NCBI GenBank assembly: GCA_021397835.1
Contig: JAJFZO010000229.1
Coordinates: 186,001-250,000, forward strand
From: Moringa oleifera
Taxonomy: Eukaryota > Streptophyta > Magnoliopsida > Brassicales > Moringaceae
Direction of reading: 5' to 3'
DNA: 64,000 nucleotides
The position numbers and the translations under genes are program-made. Shown here piece after piece: positions 1-11,880 of the stretch (position 1 is its first letter; the number at the start of each line of letters is the position of its first letter). The notes under the pieces were generated by a model, which saw nothing but the letters and a program-made list of their open reading frames with translations, was not told where the DNA came from and made no database searches.

Positions 1-2530
1 TATCAATTATAATATTTTAATTATTTTCATGATAATAAACAATGAATTTAAATTTTTTTAAATTATAGAAACTATAGTTGTATATAAATCGGTATTATCT
101 TGATCCACTTTAGATTTAATCAGGTAAGATTTCATAATTTTAAAATATATTTATAAAATATAAAAGTGATTTTTATATATTTTTAATTACATTATTTTCA
201 GAAAATAAAATAATTAAAACTTTGAATTTTTAATCCATGAAGGTATTTTTTTAAAATATTTTTAAATTGTTTTAAAATTGTTATTTAATGATTTTCCTAT
301 TAATAATTATTTCATATAATTATGAATTATTGATCTTATTATTTAATTCGTAATACGTAAATTTTATTTTCTTATAATTTTGGCCCACACAGACATAAAT
401 TTTTTTCTCTTCTTATTCAAAAGTTTATTTGTTAAAGATAAACAATAATACATATAATTTAGGAAAAGTGCAAATTGACACAATTTCATGACCCAACCAA
501 TGCAAAAATATATATTTTATTACATATGATGATGATATTGCATTTAAAGAGAATTTTTCAATAATTATACAAATTTTATATATATAAATTTTGTAAATAA
601 ATCATTAAATAAAAGTTTTCTAAAATTTCAAATCGTATTCATGTATCAAATCAGATTAGAATATTTTAAAAAATTAGAAATCAAATAATAATTTATTAAT
701 TTTGTTAAAATTAAATTAAATTTAAATTTATTATTAAAAAATTTAAAATTTTTTTATTATTGAATAAATTTTATACCTCATTTATTAAATTATATATTAA
801 AGTTGAATTTAAAAAATATATTTTAAGAATTTAAAAAACTAATTATTTTTATAATGATAGCATAAATATTATAATAAAAAATTGAAATCCACATTTCAAA
901 TATTTTTAAATTTTATATTTTTAATAGATTTAATTTTGTTTAGATAAAATTTGATTGATAACTGGATAGGATTTGATAACAACTTGTTTCTATCTTTATC
1001 TCTTATTTCAAACATTATTCTCATCGAGTTTATCTAATATTTAAATTTTTAATAACTATTTTTTAAATAAATATCATTTTTATCATAAATAATACTTATC
1101 ATATTGGAAAGTTATCTAATCCATAATTTTTTTTACTATAAATACTCAAGAGATAAGAGAGTTCTAAATATTCTTGATCCTTAAGAGTAAGTTTTCTCCT
1201 TGTTCTCGGATGTTGATCTACTGTTGAACCTAATCACATAAATTTATTTGTATTTTTATTTATTTTTAACTTGTTTTTATTATTATTATATTTAAATTAT
1301 TATCTTATATCTATTTATTTGTCTTAAATTTTTTTAATAAAATATTTATTCTAAATTGTTTGTAAAACATTTTGTCACACTTATTTTATTTTAGTAAATT
1401 ATCAATCTTTATCATTAATTTTACAATTTAGTAGCTAGGATCCCAACTCAAATTGATTTCCTTGAACATCACATAGATTCAAAATAAAATATAGCATTGT
1501 GTCAACAAGAATTACAAATGTAGTTATATGTAAATAATATTTTTATATTTAAAAGTAAAAAAAAAAATCATTGAAATTTGTGAGATTATAAGTAGTAACA
1601 AATGTGCAATTAAAGTATATTCCTTGTATTTTTCTTTTTAAGTAAGAATGCTTTAAGGTCAAATTCTTAGTATTAGTGACCTTAAAATTAATTAAAAAAT
1701 AGAATATAATATTTTACTTAAATTATCAATAAATAAATTTATCATAGTGTTATCTTAATCTATGTTACTTTCGTAAATATTATAAAAAAATATTTAGTTA
1801 TTATCAAATTGTTACGGTTATTTTTTATATTTTAAAAATATATTTATAATGATAAAAAATTAAATTATTAATATTGATTATCAATAATTTTTCAAAATAT
1901 TTTTATATTATATGTCATACAATAATATAAAATTTTCAATTAATTAAAGTAAAAATATTTATGTTTTATATATTTTTAATTTAAAATTTGAAAAATTACA
2001 TGGATTAAAATTAAAATAAATGTATTTAACATGTTGAATAACACATTTTCTTTCTATTTTTATTTTGAATTTCAAAAACTTTTTTAAACAATTAGTGAAA
2101 ATAATCAAATTAAATTTTGTAAACATTTAAAATTAAAGATATTTAATTTAAATTTTTTAATTATTAATTTTAATTAATTTTTTATGCATTATAAATATTT
2201 TTATTAAAAATATTGTTTAAGATTTAAAAATCATAATAAATAACATGTAAGTTAACAATTACTCAAAACTGAGAAATTGATCATAATAAAAAGTACAGTT
2301 TTTATTTTTAAATATTTTTTAATTTTATATAATAATTTAAATTAAATTTAGTTATTTTAAAATTTAAATTAATATATACTCTTAAAACTAATATATGACG
2401 TATCCCCTTATAAATAAGTCGTGTTAAAATAATTTTATATTTGTCCTTAATAATTAAAAAAAAACTTTCTCACTTTACAATAGGTGAACTACAGGAAGCA
2501 CTGGGTCAACATAACTATAAAGACGAACTG
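1..2530. other. AT-rich gene-free stretch
   Basis: I see no credible coding frame, RNA gene or GC-richer island here. The sequence is dominated by A/T runs. Around 940-1000 there is a phrase (aaatttgattgataac) resembling the terminal repeat of the roughly 0.5 kb inverted-repeat elements described further along, so part of this stretch is probably decayed copies of that family. Confidence 0.6.
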
Positions 2531-2534
2531 TAAT

Positions 2535-3377
2535 GGCATATTTAATTCATGGAATAAAATAGAGAATGAATAAAAAATGTATTCTTTGAGAATAAAAATG
2601 AGAAGAAATAAAAAAGAATAAGTATTATTATGTTTTGTTTATTAAAATTGAATAGAGTATGAATTTTTTTCATGTGTTCGATTCATTAAAGAATAAAGTA
2701 AAAAAATAATTCAAGTAAGTTTAAAAGACTAATATATCATTCAACTAAATTAATTATAATTTAATTAATTTTTATTAAAATAATATTAATTAATAAATAT
2801 TTTATAATAATAAATTATTATAAAATAATATTAACTAAATAATATATTAATAATTATTTTATTTTTAAATATTAATTTTATAAAATTAAAATTAGTTAAT
2901 ATTTTAATAAAAGTAATATTTTTTACTCTTTTTTGATAAATTTTTTAAAAAATAAAAAATATTATTATTATAAAAATAATATTAACTAAATAATATGTTA
3001 ATAATTATTTTTTATTTTTAAATATTAATATTATAAAATTAAATTTAATATTAATTAGTATTTTAATAATAATAATATTTTTAATTTTTTGGTAAGTTAT
3101 TTAAAAAATAAAAATAAAGATACTATATATATATATATGATAGTAATTTAAAAATTTTATCATTGGTATGTTAGAAATAGAAAAATATAGTAATTCTTTA
3201 TTTTCATGGAATAGCTATTCCGAGGGTTCACTTCAGAATAGCTATTTCGGGTTTTTAAGAAATAAAAATTTCTTAAAGAATTGCAATTCTGTGATAAAAA
3301 TGAACCAACATTGGAAAAGTAATTCCATACGAAATAAAGTAGGAAAAGAATTAGTATTCTTGCCGACCAAATATGCT
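2535..3377. mobile_element. MITE-like AT-rich element (family B)
   Basis: The left end reads ggcatatttaattcatggaa. The right end, near 3350-3377, reads gaccaaatatgctg, whose complement begins cagcatatttggtc, so the ends form an imperfect terminal inverted repeat. The interior contains two similar blocks in tandem, about 2750-2960 and 2960-3115, both built on taataattatttt and aaatattaat. The short open frame at 3168-3389 lies in the right arm and looks accidental. A second, shorter member begins near 31938 with ggcacgtttgtttgatggaa. The structure suggests a non-autonomous DNA transposon; no transposase or clear target-site duplication was identified. Confidence 0.45.
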
Positions 3378-3399
3378 GTAAGATACTGAGAAGACAAGA

Positions 3400-4540
3400 T
3401 TCATGATGAATCTCTTTTATTGACAGACTCTATCTTTCAGCTTTCACTCAGTACTTTTTCTTTTGAAAAAGAAAATCTGAACTAGAAAAAAAACATATTA
3501 AAAGAAAAAAGAATCAAAAGGATATCAATGACACACATCAAAGCATACCAAAGCAATCAAGACAAAAAATAAAAAATTAAAAGAGCATCAATCAAGACAC
3601 ATCAAGGTAATCAATGACAAAAAACAAAGAATCAAAAGGACATACCAAGATACATCAAGGCATATCAAGGCAATCAAGACAAAAAAACAAAAAGATATCA
3701 AAGCAATCAAGATAAAGAAAAAAAATCAAAAGGACAATTACTTCGTAAGGAAATCAAGATTCTTCCACTATAAAAGGAGTCTAAAATACAAGAAGTAAGG
3801 CAGAGAGCGCAAGAGTGAGTTCATAAGACATTTCAAAAGCTTTCTACCCAACCAACCAAGATCAAGACTTAATTTCCTTCAAAACCTTTTCCTTTAAGAC
3901 CTTTTCCTTTCAAAATATTTTCTCGATCGAACTTGTCTCGATCTTTTCTCTTTTGCATGAGCAAGTACTTTCTATATTACAAATTAGAGGCAAAATTTTA
4001 GGAACACTTTTATAAGTTTTCTTCAACCAATATCGACATACAATAAAATATCGTTTTATTTCAAAGTTTTATTACTGCTTTCATTTCATTACTATTTTCA
4101 TTATTACGATTTCATTATTGTTTTTTATTACTGTTATTGCTTTTCATTATTGCTTTATATTATTGTTGTTTTACTGTTTATTATTATTTACTGTTTCTCC
4201 ATATTTACCTTAGTGTTCTAAATTACTGTAGTTGACATCTCTCCAAAACTATTTCTTGACATTTTGTCCTTAATAATAAACCAAATACCAGTAATGAAGG
4301 AAGAGAATTAAAATTTGTTGTACGCCTTCGCATGAGAATGATCTTACTGGGACAGTACACTCTACCCGCTTTCACAATCGTCCCTTTATCGGATGGACCT
4401 GGCTTTGAAGACAACGACGTTCAGTCGAGAAAGACTTCACTATTAAAATAAAAACTAAGGTGGCGAGCAAGTATGTATGTAGATATACTCTCGCAAAGTT
4501 TGAAGTAGAATATATTATTTACTGGAAGGGCCTGTCATTT
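3400..4540 (+). mobile_element. Caulimovirid regulatory-region fragment
   Basis: This is a solitary piece matching the promoter/leader part of the larger viral fossil downstream. Shared landmarks, in the same order, are a near-palindromic box (ttttcttttgaaaaagaaaa near 3460; counterparts at 11160 and 11285), a TATA box in cactataaaagg (about 3768; counterpart 11586), and a conserved block starting gagcaagtactttct (3959; counterpart 11735). Upstream of the TATA, 3500-3740 is an irregular A/C-rich repeat tract with several copies of atcaaggcaatcaagac-like phrases. No coding frame survives. Similarity to the other copy is only partial, so it may come from a different integration or virus variant. 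Confidence 0.6.
3764..3800 (+). promoter_or_regulatory. TATA box of viral-type promoter, copy 1
   Basis: ctataaaagg sits downstream of the repeat tract and about 190 bases upstream of the conserved leader block at 3959. This is the same arrangement as in the copy at 11586. Confidence 0.55.
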
Positions 4541-4544
4541 GGTG

Positions 4545-6190
4545 TATTTGCACTTATATTCCTTAAAAAATAAAAACAATTTCTTGTCCTAGTCACTCCT
4601 TGGTTATAATTTTATTTTTATCATACATAAATAATATAACTATATATTTAAAATAATTTCTAATAAAAATTTTATAGTTATTTATTAAATTCAAATATAT
4701 AAAATTTTAATTTTGATTTGATTATATTTTATTTTAAATTTTTTTAAAAAATTTATTCACATTGAAAACTTTGTAACTTGAATTTTCTTATATATAAAAA
4801 ACATTTTCAAAACAAAATTCATCGTAAAAGATTATCAATTTGAGCAACCTCTTCAACAAATAAAACCGAATCAATTTGGATCAAATCGGTACTTTATATA
4901 TAAAATTGACTTCAAAAAAATTAAAAATATTTTGATTAAAAAATATAAATAATATAGAGTAATTTTTATATTTACTTTATAAAAAATAAAATTTTAATTC
5001 TCAATAGGATATTATAGATATTTATTAAAAAAATATTGGTATAGATATAATTTATGTTATATTTAAAGGTTATACTATAATGCAGTAATCAAATTCTTAA
5101 ATTTCATTCGTTTTAAAACTACACAATTAAGTAATATATAAAATCTTAATTTTTATATTTAATAAATAAGTTCAAAAATAATAAAAAATTATAAAAAATA
5201 AATTCAAAACGTAAACTTTAAAATGGATAACATTTATATTGTGATACATATAAAATAATAAAATGTTATATATATTAAAATATAATGAAACATTAACAAT
5301 AGGCTTAATCATATGAATTTTATGAAATAATAATACCATGAACAAGCTTTCTTCAAAAAATTGATAAGTGAGAAAACTAAACATTCAAAATTAATATTTA
5401 AAAACAAAAATGAATAATATTTAAATGATTAGTTGTATATGAAATTTACCTTTTGAATTATGAGTTGATGCATAGTTATATTAATTATAAATAATTTTTT
5501 CATCTTTCAATAAAATCTCCTTTAAAATAAGTATGGTTCAAAGAATCAAATTCTTATTTAAACAAAAAAAAGTTTTGTCGCATAATTTGAAAAAAACAAT
5601 AATTGATTGCTGTCAGAATATTTATTTTTAAAAAAACTTGAAATAAAACAAATGGTATGCATGAGTTTGTTCTTATATAAAAAAACCATATAATATGGGA
5701 AACAGTTTTTATTTTTTTCACAAAAAATGTATTTGAAACAATATGAAAAATATTTTCATTTTTATTTTAGATTTTAAAATATTTATTAAATTAATCATAT
5801 ATTTATTATTTTAAATTTATTCAATTTATATTATATTAAAAATTTATAAATAACTTTTGATTTAATTCTTTATATATATATAATACTTAACCTATCACAA
5901 AAAAAATATATGTTTTTAAATATTAAAAATAGATGCTTTAAAATTCACTCCGTCAAATTAAAAAATTATAAAAATAATTTATGAATTAAAATTAATTCAT
6001 ATCAAATTAAAAAATTAATATAGTTGATCTAATTGATATATCATGGTTTAAATTAAAATTTAATATAATTTAAATTTTTAATTTTATTTTTTATTTTAAA
6101 TTTTATTTTTATTTTCAAAAATAAAATATTAAAATCTCTGTTTTTAAAATTTAAAATTAATAAATATTGAATTAATGATACTATTATCAT
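4545..6190. other. AT-rich stretch between two viral fragments
   Basis: There is no credible gene. Base composition matches host intergenic DNA rather than the GC-richer viral pieces on either side. The two viral fragments are therefore more likely separate insertions, or one insertion split by later AT-rich sequence, than one continuous viral genome. Confidence 0.5.
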
Positions 6191-6196
6191 CCAAAT

Positions 6197-8149
6197 TTGT
6201 TAGGACTGGTATCCTATATACCGATGGAAGATTACGAGTGTTATGAATGTTGTAGTTATGAATATTGTGATAATAGCTACGATAATAGTTATGAGTGTTG
6301 TAGCAATCAAGAATATGATTATAGGGAATCTTGCGATAATTATGGAAACGATAATTATCCAAGTACTAGTTATAGAGAGTATGAGGATGATAGCCAGGAT
6401 TATCATAGAAAATATAGAGAAAACCTAGAAGATAGGTATGATACAGAAAGTTTAGATCAAGAATACCAAAATAGTTATTCTGGTATTAGATATTTATCCA
6501 AACCCAGAAAAATAGGCAAATTAGTTAGTGAAAAGCCTCACTACTCAAATCAAGACGACATCCTACTTTAAAAAATCAACGAAATCCTAGAAAAGGAATC
6601 CAAACCCAAACAATCAAAATTTCAGATAGACAAAGATTTCCTTAGAAAAGACTTCAACTCAGAAGCCAATAGGCAAAAAAGAGAATGGTTTATGACCATC
6701 TTCTCTACGGAAAGAAGAAGTCAGGTTAGGGAAAAATATTACGAAGAAATGGAAGAAATACAACAAAATATAGGATTCTTCGAATGGTTCGAATCCTATA
6801 TACAACAAGAGGGTATAGACTACCCCTTCCAAACCCGCCAAACCAAACAAGAGGCCCATAAGGCCAACAACACCCATCAAGAAGCCCAAAAGGCTAATGA
6901 CAAACAAAGAACTAGGAACAGAAGACCTAGTCCTCCCAAGATGGACCCTCCCCAAGAACCCAAAATCCAAGAGATGGACTCTCTTCAAGAGTCTCAAACT
7001 CTTTACAAGAAACCTAACAGCCAAAAAGATCATAAAGATCTACAACAACCAGTTCAGAAGTCAAGCCAAATAGGCTATGAAAATCTGAACAACTTAACCC
7101 AAGATCAATCTGTCCAGAACGACAGAAATCCAAACCAAGACCAAAAAGACTGTGAAAGTCTGCCTGGTCCAGCCCAAGTCCAAGTTCAAAATAACCAACC
7201 AAAAGGGTGTTTAGAAAGCCCATTGAGTCAAGAGTGCTTAGGCCCAAAAGACCAAGAGCCCATACTAGTAGCTAATCCAACTCAGGAACAGCCCACTAGT
7301 CAAACAATCAAAGACGAGTGTAAGGATAATTATATCCAAACATTCGGCCTAGCCCAAGTATTAGACCTCGAACTATCCAGTAACAAGGCCCAAGATAATC
7401 AAGTTATCCAAAGAAACCAAGTCATTGGTCCAATACCCAAGGGGAATTCGGTTCAGGAAACAGACAACGAAGGATCCAAATCCTTAGTAGTCTATTCCCA
7501 GCCTCTCCAAGAACTCAGATATATCCTAGTGAGAGAACCCAAAACTCTCCTGGAAAACAGACCAACCTCAGACATAAGCCCAATCCAAGAAAAGGCAAAC
7601 TGGAATCTGATCATTCCAAAAGCCTTTCCAAATTTCCAAAATCCCCAAACAGCCAAGGATCTGTTTAGATCACCCAACCAAATAAACTTGATTCGATCAA
7701 GTGGACAAAACCAAGTTAGGATTCAAGACCTATATTCTGAGGTCAATAGACTCAAAACCCGAATCAGTCAATATCCGAAATACAATCGGATACAAATCCA
7801 AAAGTGGTATGTACAAGCCACACTGGTAATTGATGATGATTTTCATCTAATTATCACAGCCCTTGTAGACTCAAGAGCTGACCAAAATTGCATACAAGAA
7901 GGGTTGATCCCAACCCGATATTATGAAAAAACAACAGAAAGGCTTTACGGAGCCAATGGAGTAAAACTCCAAGTTAATTTCAAGCTTACAAAAGTCAAAA
8001 TATGCAATAACGGATATTGCATCAAAATTCCTTTTGTCCTAGTTCAAGACTTACAACAAGGACTGATCTTAGGAAGTCCTTTCCTTACAAAGATATATCC
8101 TTTCTTAGTAGATCAGGAAGGGATATCCACAACCATACTAGGAGAATAG
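6197..8149 (+). pseudogene. Viral ORF1, N-terminal part with aspartic protease
   Basis: One reading frame runs from about 6197 but is cut by TAA at 6569-6571 and TAG at 8147-8149. The first 124 codons are unusually rich in Tyr, Asp, Glu, Ser and Cys. A long Gln/Asn/Pro/Lys low-complexity region follows (about 6830-7560). The last roughly 120 codons are a retropepsin-like domain with the blocks ALVDS and GLILGSPFL. The catalytic triplet at 7868-7876 reads Asp-Ser-Arg where the family has Asp-Thr/Ser-Gly, so the protease should be dead even apart from the stops. I see no Cys-His zinc knuckle typical of the coat protein. Confidence 0.7.
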
Positions 8150-9745
8150 GTCAAGTTTAGGTTTATCAAACCTATCCAAGATAAAGAATTAGCAAGACTT
8201 CAGGAAACCCCTGAAATACAAAACAAGCAGAAACAAATTAGGTATCTTCAAGAAGAGATACAATACCAAAGAATAGAAGAACAACTAGCAAAACAAACAA
8301 TCCAAGATAGGATCAAAGACATAGAAATAAGACTCCACAAAGAAGTATGTGCAGAAATACCAAATGCCTTTTGGAATAGAGATACCCATAAGGTAACCCT
8401 GCCATACGAATCAGACTTTAAAGAAAGTCAGATTCCAACCAAAGCTAGACCAATACAAATGAACCAAGAACATTTAGAATACTGCAAGAAGGAGATACAA
8501 GAGCTATTAGACAAAGGGTTAATTAGACCAAGCAAATCCCCATGGAGCTGTGCTGCTTTTTATGTTTATGAAAATGCAGAGGTAGAAAGAGGAGCTCTAA
8601 GATTAGTCATAAATTACAAACCTCTCAACAAAGTACTCAAATGGATTAGATATCCAATCCCAAACAAGAGAGACCTGATTAACAGGTTATACAAGGCCAA
8701 AATATTCTCAAAATTTGACATGAAGTCAGGATACTGGCAAATACAAATAGAAGAACAAGACAAATACAAAACAGCTTTCAATGTACCCTTTGGGCAATAC
8801 GAATGGAATGAAATGCCCTTTGGACTCAAGAATGCCCCATCAGAATTTCAAAATATTATGAATGAAATTTTCAATGATTATGCCTCATTCACAATAGTTT
8901 ATATAGATGATGTGTTGATCTTTTTAGAGTCAATAGATCAACATTTCAAGCATCTAGGAACTTTCTCAAACATCATCAAAAGAAAAGGATTAGTTATATC
9001 CTCAAAGAAAATGAAAATGTTCCAAACCAGGATTAGATTCCTAGGGTTTGAAATATCCCAGGGAACTATCACCCCGATATCTCAGTCTATCGAATTTGCT
9101 GACAAATTCTCAGACGAGATCAAGGACAAAACCCAACTCCAAAGGTTTTTAGGGTGTCTGAATTACATTTCAGACTTTATCTCTAACCTTAGGCAAACTA
9201 GCAAGCCATTATTCCAAAGGATTAGAAAAAATCCACAAATCAAAGAATGGACACCACAAATGACAGAGATAGTTAAAACCCTCAAAGCTAAGGCTAAATC
9301 ATTGCCTTGCTTAGGAATCCCCAATCCTGAAGCACCACTAACAGTACAAACGGATGCTTCAGAACAAGGGTATGGAGGAATCCTTACCCAACAAATTCAA
9401 AACAAAGAACAAATAGTTAGATATCAATCAGGGATATGGAACCCAACCCAAGAGAATTATTCAACAGTCAAAAAGGAGATTTTAGCCATAGTATTATGTA
9501 TTTCAAAATTTCAAGATGACCTATATAACAAGAAATTCTTGTTGAAAATAGATTGCATATCTGCCAAAGAGATTTTGCAAAAAGATGTTAAAAACCTAGT
9601 TTCAAAACAAATATTTGCCAGATGGCAAGCATTACTTTCTGTCTTTGATTTCGATATAGAATTTATTAAAGGCAGTACAAATTTCATTCCTGATTTTCTC
9701 ACACGTGAATTCTTGCAGGGCAAAGTCAAGAAAAAACAATCATGA
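8150..9745 (+). pseudogene. Viral reverse transcriptase-RNase H
   Basis: The same frame continues directly after the TAG at 8147-8149 and stays open to the TGA at 9743-9745; the first Met in the track is 8459, but similarity-type sequence extends back to 8150. RT landmarks in order are FDMKSGYWQI, then YEWNEMPFGLKNAPSEFQ, then the active-site block VYIDDVLIF (about 8898-8924). RNase H follows with QTDASEQGYGG (about 9347) and a later acidic residue in LLKIDC. This is the Caulimoviridae type of polymerase (the YEWN-PFGLK-AP block). The RT motifs are intact, but the domain is separated from any plausible start by two upstream stops. Confidence 0.8.
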
Positions 9746-10939
9746 GTACCCCCACCAAACCTCCCAAATCAAAGGGCAAAACAAAACAAAACTCACCAAC
9801 TACCCCACAATCTTATGCAATGACAAGTCAAACCAAAACCCCAAAGTCACCAAGCCCTGTTAAACTCACAACAAATTCTTTTTCCCCACTAGACCCCTCT
9901 TATGCAGGAGTACTAGTCCAGCCCAGCCAATATCAAGCCCAGACCAGTCATGCTAATCAAGCTCTAATCCAATATAGCCCAACAACCCAAAAACATGACG
10001 CCTAATACATCACCAAAGAATTCCTGCTCCCCCTTTGCTATACAGACATTCCTGCAGGAGTTGACGAAGACAGTATCTCACTGTCTCAACTGCTCAAACG
10101 CACTTTCCTTCCAAATTTCCACTACATTACAGACAACCCTCAAAAAACCCAAAGATTTATGAATTTATTTTAGTAGATACTCAATCTGCTGAAATTACCC
10201 ACACAGAAGACCAAACAGACCCATCCAAAATAGCCTATTCAAAATGCCGTATCAAGAAGGTTATCACAGAAAAACAATGGGATCAAATCCCATTCACATC
10301 CAAACACTTTTTTCAAAGATTCATCCCCCAATCTTTCAATTACCAAGACTACAAAGATGCCTGGTGTAAAGCATTCCTTATCAGAAATACTACCCACTCC
10401 TGGTTCTTTCATTTCGACAAGAGATCATCCAGATCATTCCCAAACTGGTTCTCAGAATGGTGGTATTATATGGGAAGCTCTCCTGAAATACTACCCCAAC
10501 TATCCTTCAAAGCTATGAAGAGTTTGCCAAATCGGTCAAACTCTCAGACAATATCAAATTCCTCATGTTTTCAAACATCTTCTCAATACCCTGGATATTC
10601 TGTTGGGACTACAGAATAGCATAAGTACTCCCTGTCCCACTCAATCAAAACTTAGCCAGGCAACATCGCATCAAATGGTGGAAATCCTTCCACTCCCCTG
10701 ATGCTGAACTACCTCAAGTCATGTTTTGGCTCACCACCAACCCTGACAAACTAATCCAGCCAATCCAACAGTCAATCAACCTATCTACCCAAGCCAGCCC
10801 ATCTACCATATCCAAAAAAGACTACAGACGGCAACTCCAACAAGCCCTCTCCCAACTGGGCAGTGACTCAGAAGAAGAGGAAGACGAAGTCCAAGACCCC
10901 TTTGGGGGACCACTGGCACAAGATCCTTTCGAATTATAA
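9742..10939 (+). pseudogene. Viral ORF2, unknown function, several breaks
   Basis: It begins with ATG at 9742 overlapping the stop of ORF1 (ATGA). The first part is Pro/Ser/Thr/Lys-rich. The frame is broken by TAA at 10003-10005 and by a frame change near 10150-10170. The middle then reads in another frame through a Trp/Phe-rich block (NTTHSWFFHF, PNWFSEWWYYMG). A second frame change near 10505-10515 and a TAA near 10622 follow. The end (10721-10939) contains an acidic stretch, SDSEEEEDE. Trp-rich second ORFs of this kind are known from florendovirus-type endogenous viruses; their role is unknown to me. Confidence 0.55.
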
Positions 10940-10959
10940 AGGATCTCAGGCTCCATCAG

Positions 10960-11045
10960 GAGTCCACAAAAAAAAAAGAAAAAGGAAAAGAAAAAGAAAG
11001 AAAAAGAAAAAGAAAAAGGAAAAGAAAAAGAGAGGCAACTTTTTC
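10960..11045 (+). repeat. Purine-only (A/G) low-complexity tract
   Basis: An almost pure aaaagaaaaag tract of about 70 bases lies immediately after viral ORF2. It is a simple-sequence expansion, and the Lys-rich open frames it creates are not genes. Confidence 0.8.
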
Positions 11046-11111
11046 TAACCTACTTTTTCTGCAGGGATAAGAACACAACAACAACGGCAATGGATAAGAA
11101 CGAATCCGAAG

Positions 11112-11357
11112 ACATCTGGCCAAGACAAAGCATTACCATATGGCCAACCTTCACTCACTACTTTTTCTTTCTAGAAAAGAAAAGCTGAGTTGGCATCCAC
11201 CAGCCAAAAGAAGACAAATACCTCACTATCACGGACATCTGGCCAAGACAAAGCATTACCATATGGCCAACCTTCACTCACTACTTTTCCTTTCTGGAAA
11301 AGAAAAGCTGAGTTGGCATCCACCAGCCAAAAGAAGACAAATGCCTCACTATCAAAA
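11112..11357 (+). repeat. 123-bp tandem repeat, viral enhancer-like
   Basis: Two nearly identical 123-base units lie back to back (11112-11234 and 11235-11357). Each starts acatctggccaagacaaagc and contains a near-palindrome (ctttctagaaaag or ctttctggaaaag). They lie 230-470 bases upstream of the viral TATA box. The near-palindrome also occurs once in the left fragment near 3460. Duplicated enhancer modules upstream of a promoter are common in caulimovirid intergenic regions, so an enhancer role is a reasonable inference. Confidence 0.75.
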
Positions 11358-11582
11358 GAAGATAAGAAGGAATCCCAAGACACGGACTGGCCAATCCTCA
11401 ATAATTTAAACGATGAGTTGGCTCCCACCAAAGAAAGACAAGACACTCCACTACCAAAAGGAGATTCCCACTAAAAGGAGCCTCTATCCACAAAAGTCAA
11501 AGACAACTCAAAAGGGAATCGATTCCCACCCAAAGATGACAAGACCTCACCAACAAAAGAAAGGAATAATCAAGAAGCTTTT

Positions 11583-11880
11583 CTCACTATAAAAGGGAAC
11601 ACAAAGACACCCAGAGGCAGGCTTTTCATTCAAGACTTTCCACCTCCAAGACATTCCAAACTCCTGAAGATCTCTACAATCTTCGACAATCCTTTCTCCA
11701 AAATATCCCAACTTACAAAAAGCTCATAGTTCATGAGCAAATACTTTCTGTACTATAAATTAGAGGATTACTCCTGGCAACAATTTTGTAAGATCTACCC
11801 TATGTTTTTTCTTTGTTTTTAAAGTTTGCAATATCGTGTTTTTATTATATTACACTTTGTTTTAATAAATTTTAATGTTT
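11583..11880 (+). promoter_or_regulatory. Viral promoter, leader and 3'-end signals, copy 2
   Basis: The TATA box ctataaaaggg is at 11586-11596. Transcription would start about 30 bases further on, near 11620. The leader contains the conserved block gagcaaatactttctgta (11735) shared with copy 1. An AATAAA occurs at about 11863, within the presumed leader. In pararetroviruses a poly(A) signal shortly after the start site gives a terminally redundant genomic RNA, and the order seen here fits that. Confidence 0.6.

Noticed and set aside
3168..3389. 73-codon open frame
   Set aside because: It lies in the right arm of a MITE-like element, with no family features and composition expected from AT-rich sequence.
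3480..3740. CRISPR-like array from the repeated atcaaggcaatcaagac phrases
   Set aside because: Repeats are degenerate and irregularly spaced, the setting is plant nuclear DNA and there are no cas genes; it is a simple A/C-rich repeat in a viral regulatory region.
6144..6406. Minus-strand frames opposite the viral N-terminal segment
   Set aside because: Ile/Tyr/His/Asn-rich antisense shadows of the repetitive Tyr/Asp/Cys codons; no motif.
10863..11048. Lys-rich 61-codon frame
   Set aside because: Produced by the purine-only tract after viral ORF2; low complexity, not a gene.
11140..11474. Three overlapping frames of 89-94 codons
   Set aside because: They come from the 123-bp tandem repeat in the viral intergenic region, in both strands; the repeat explains the repeated peptide pattern.
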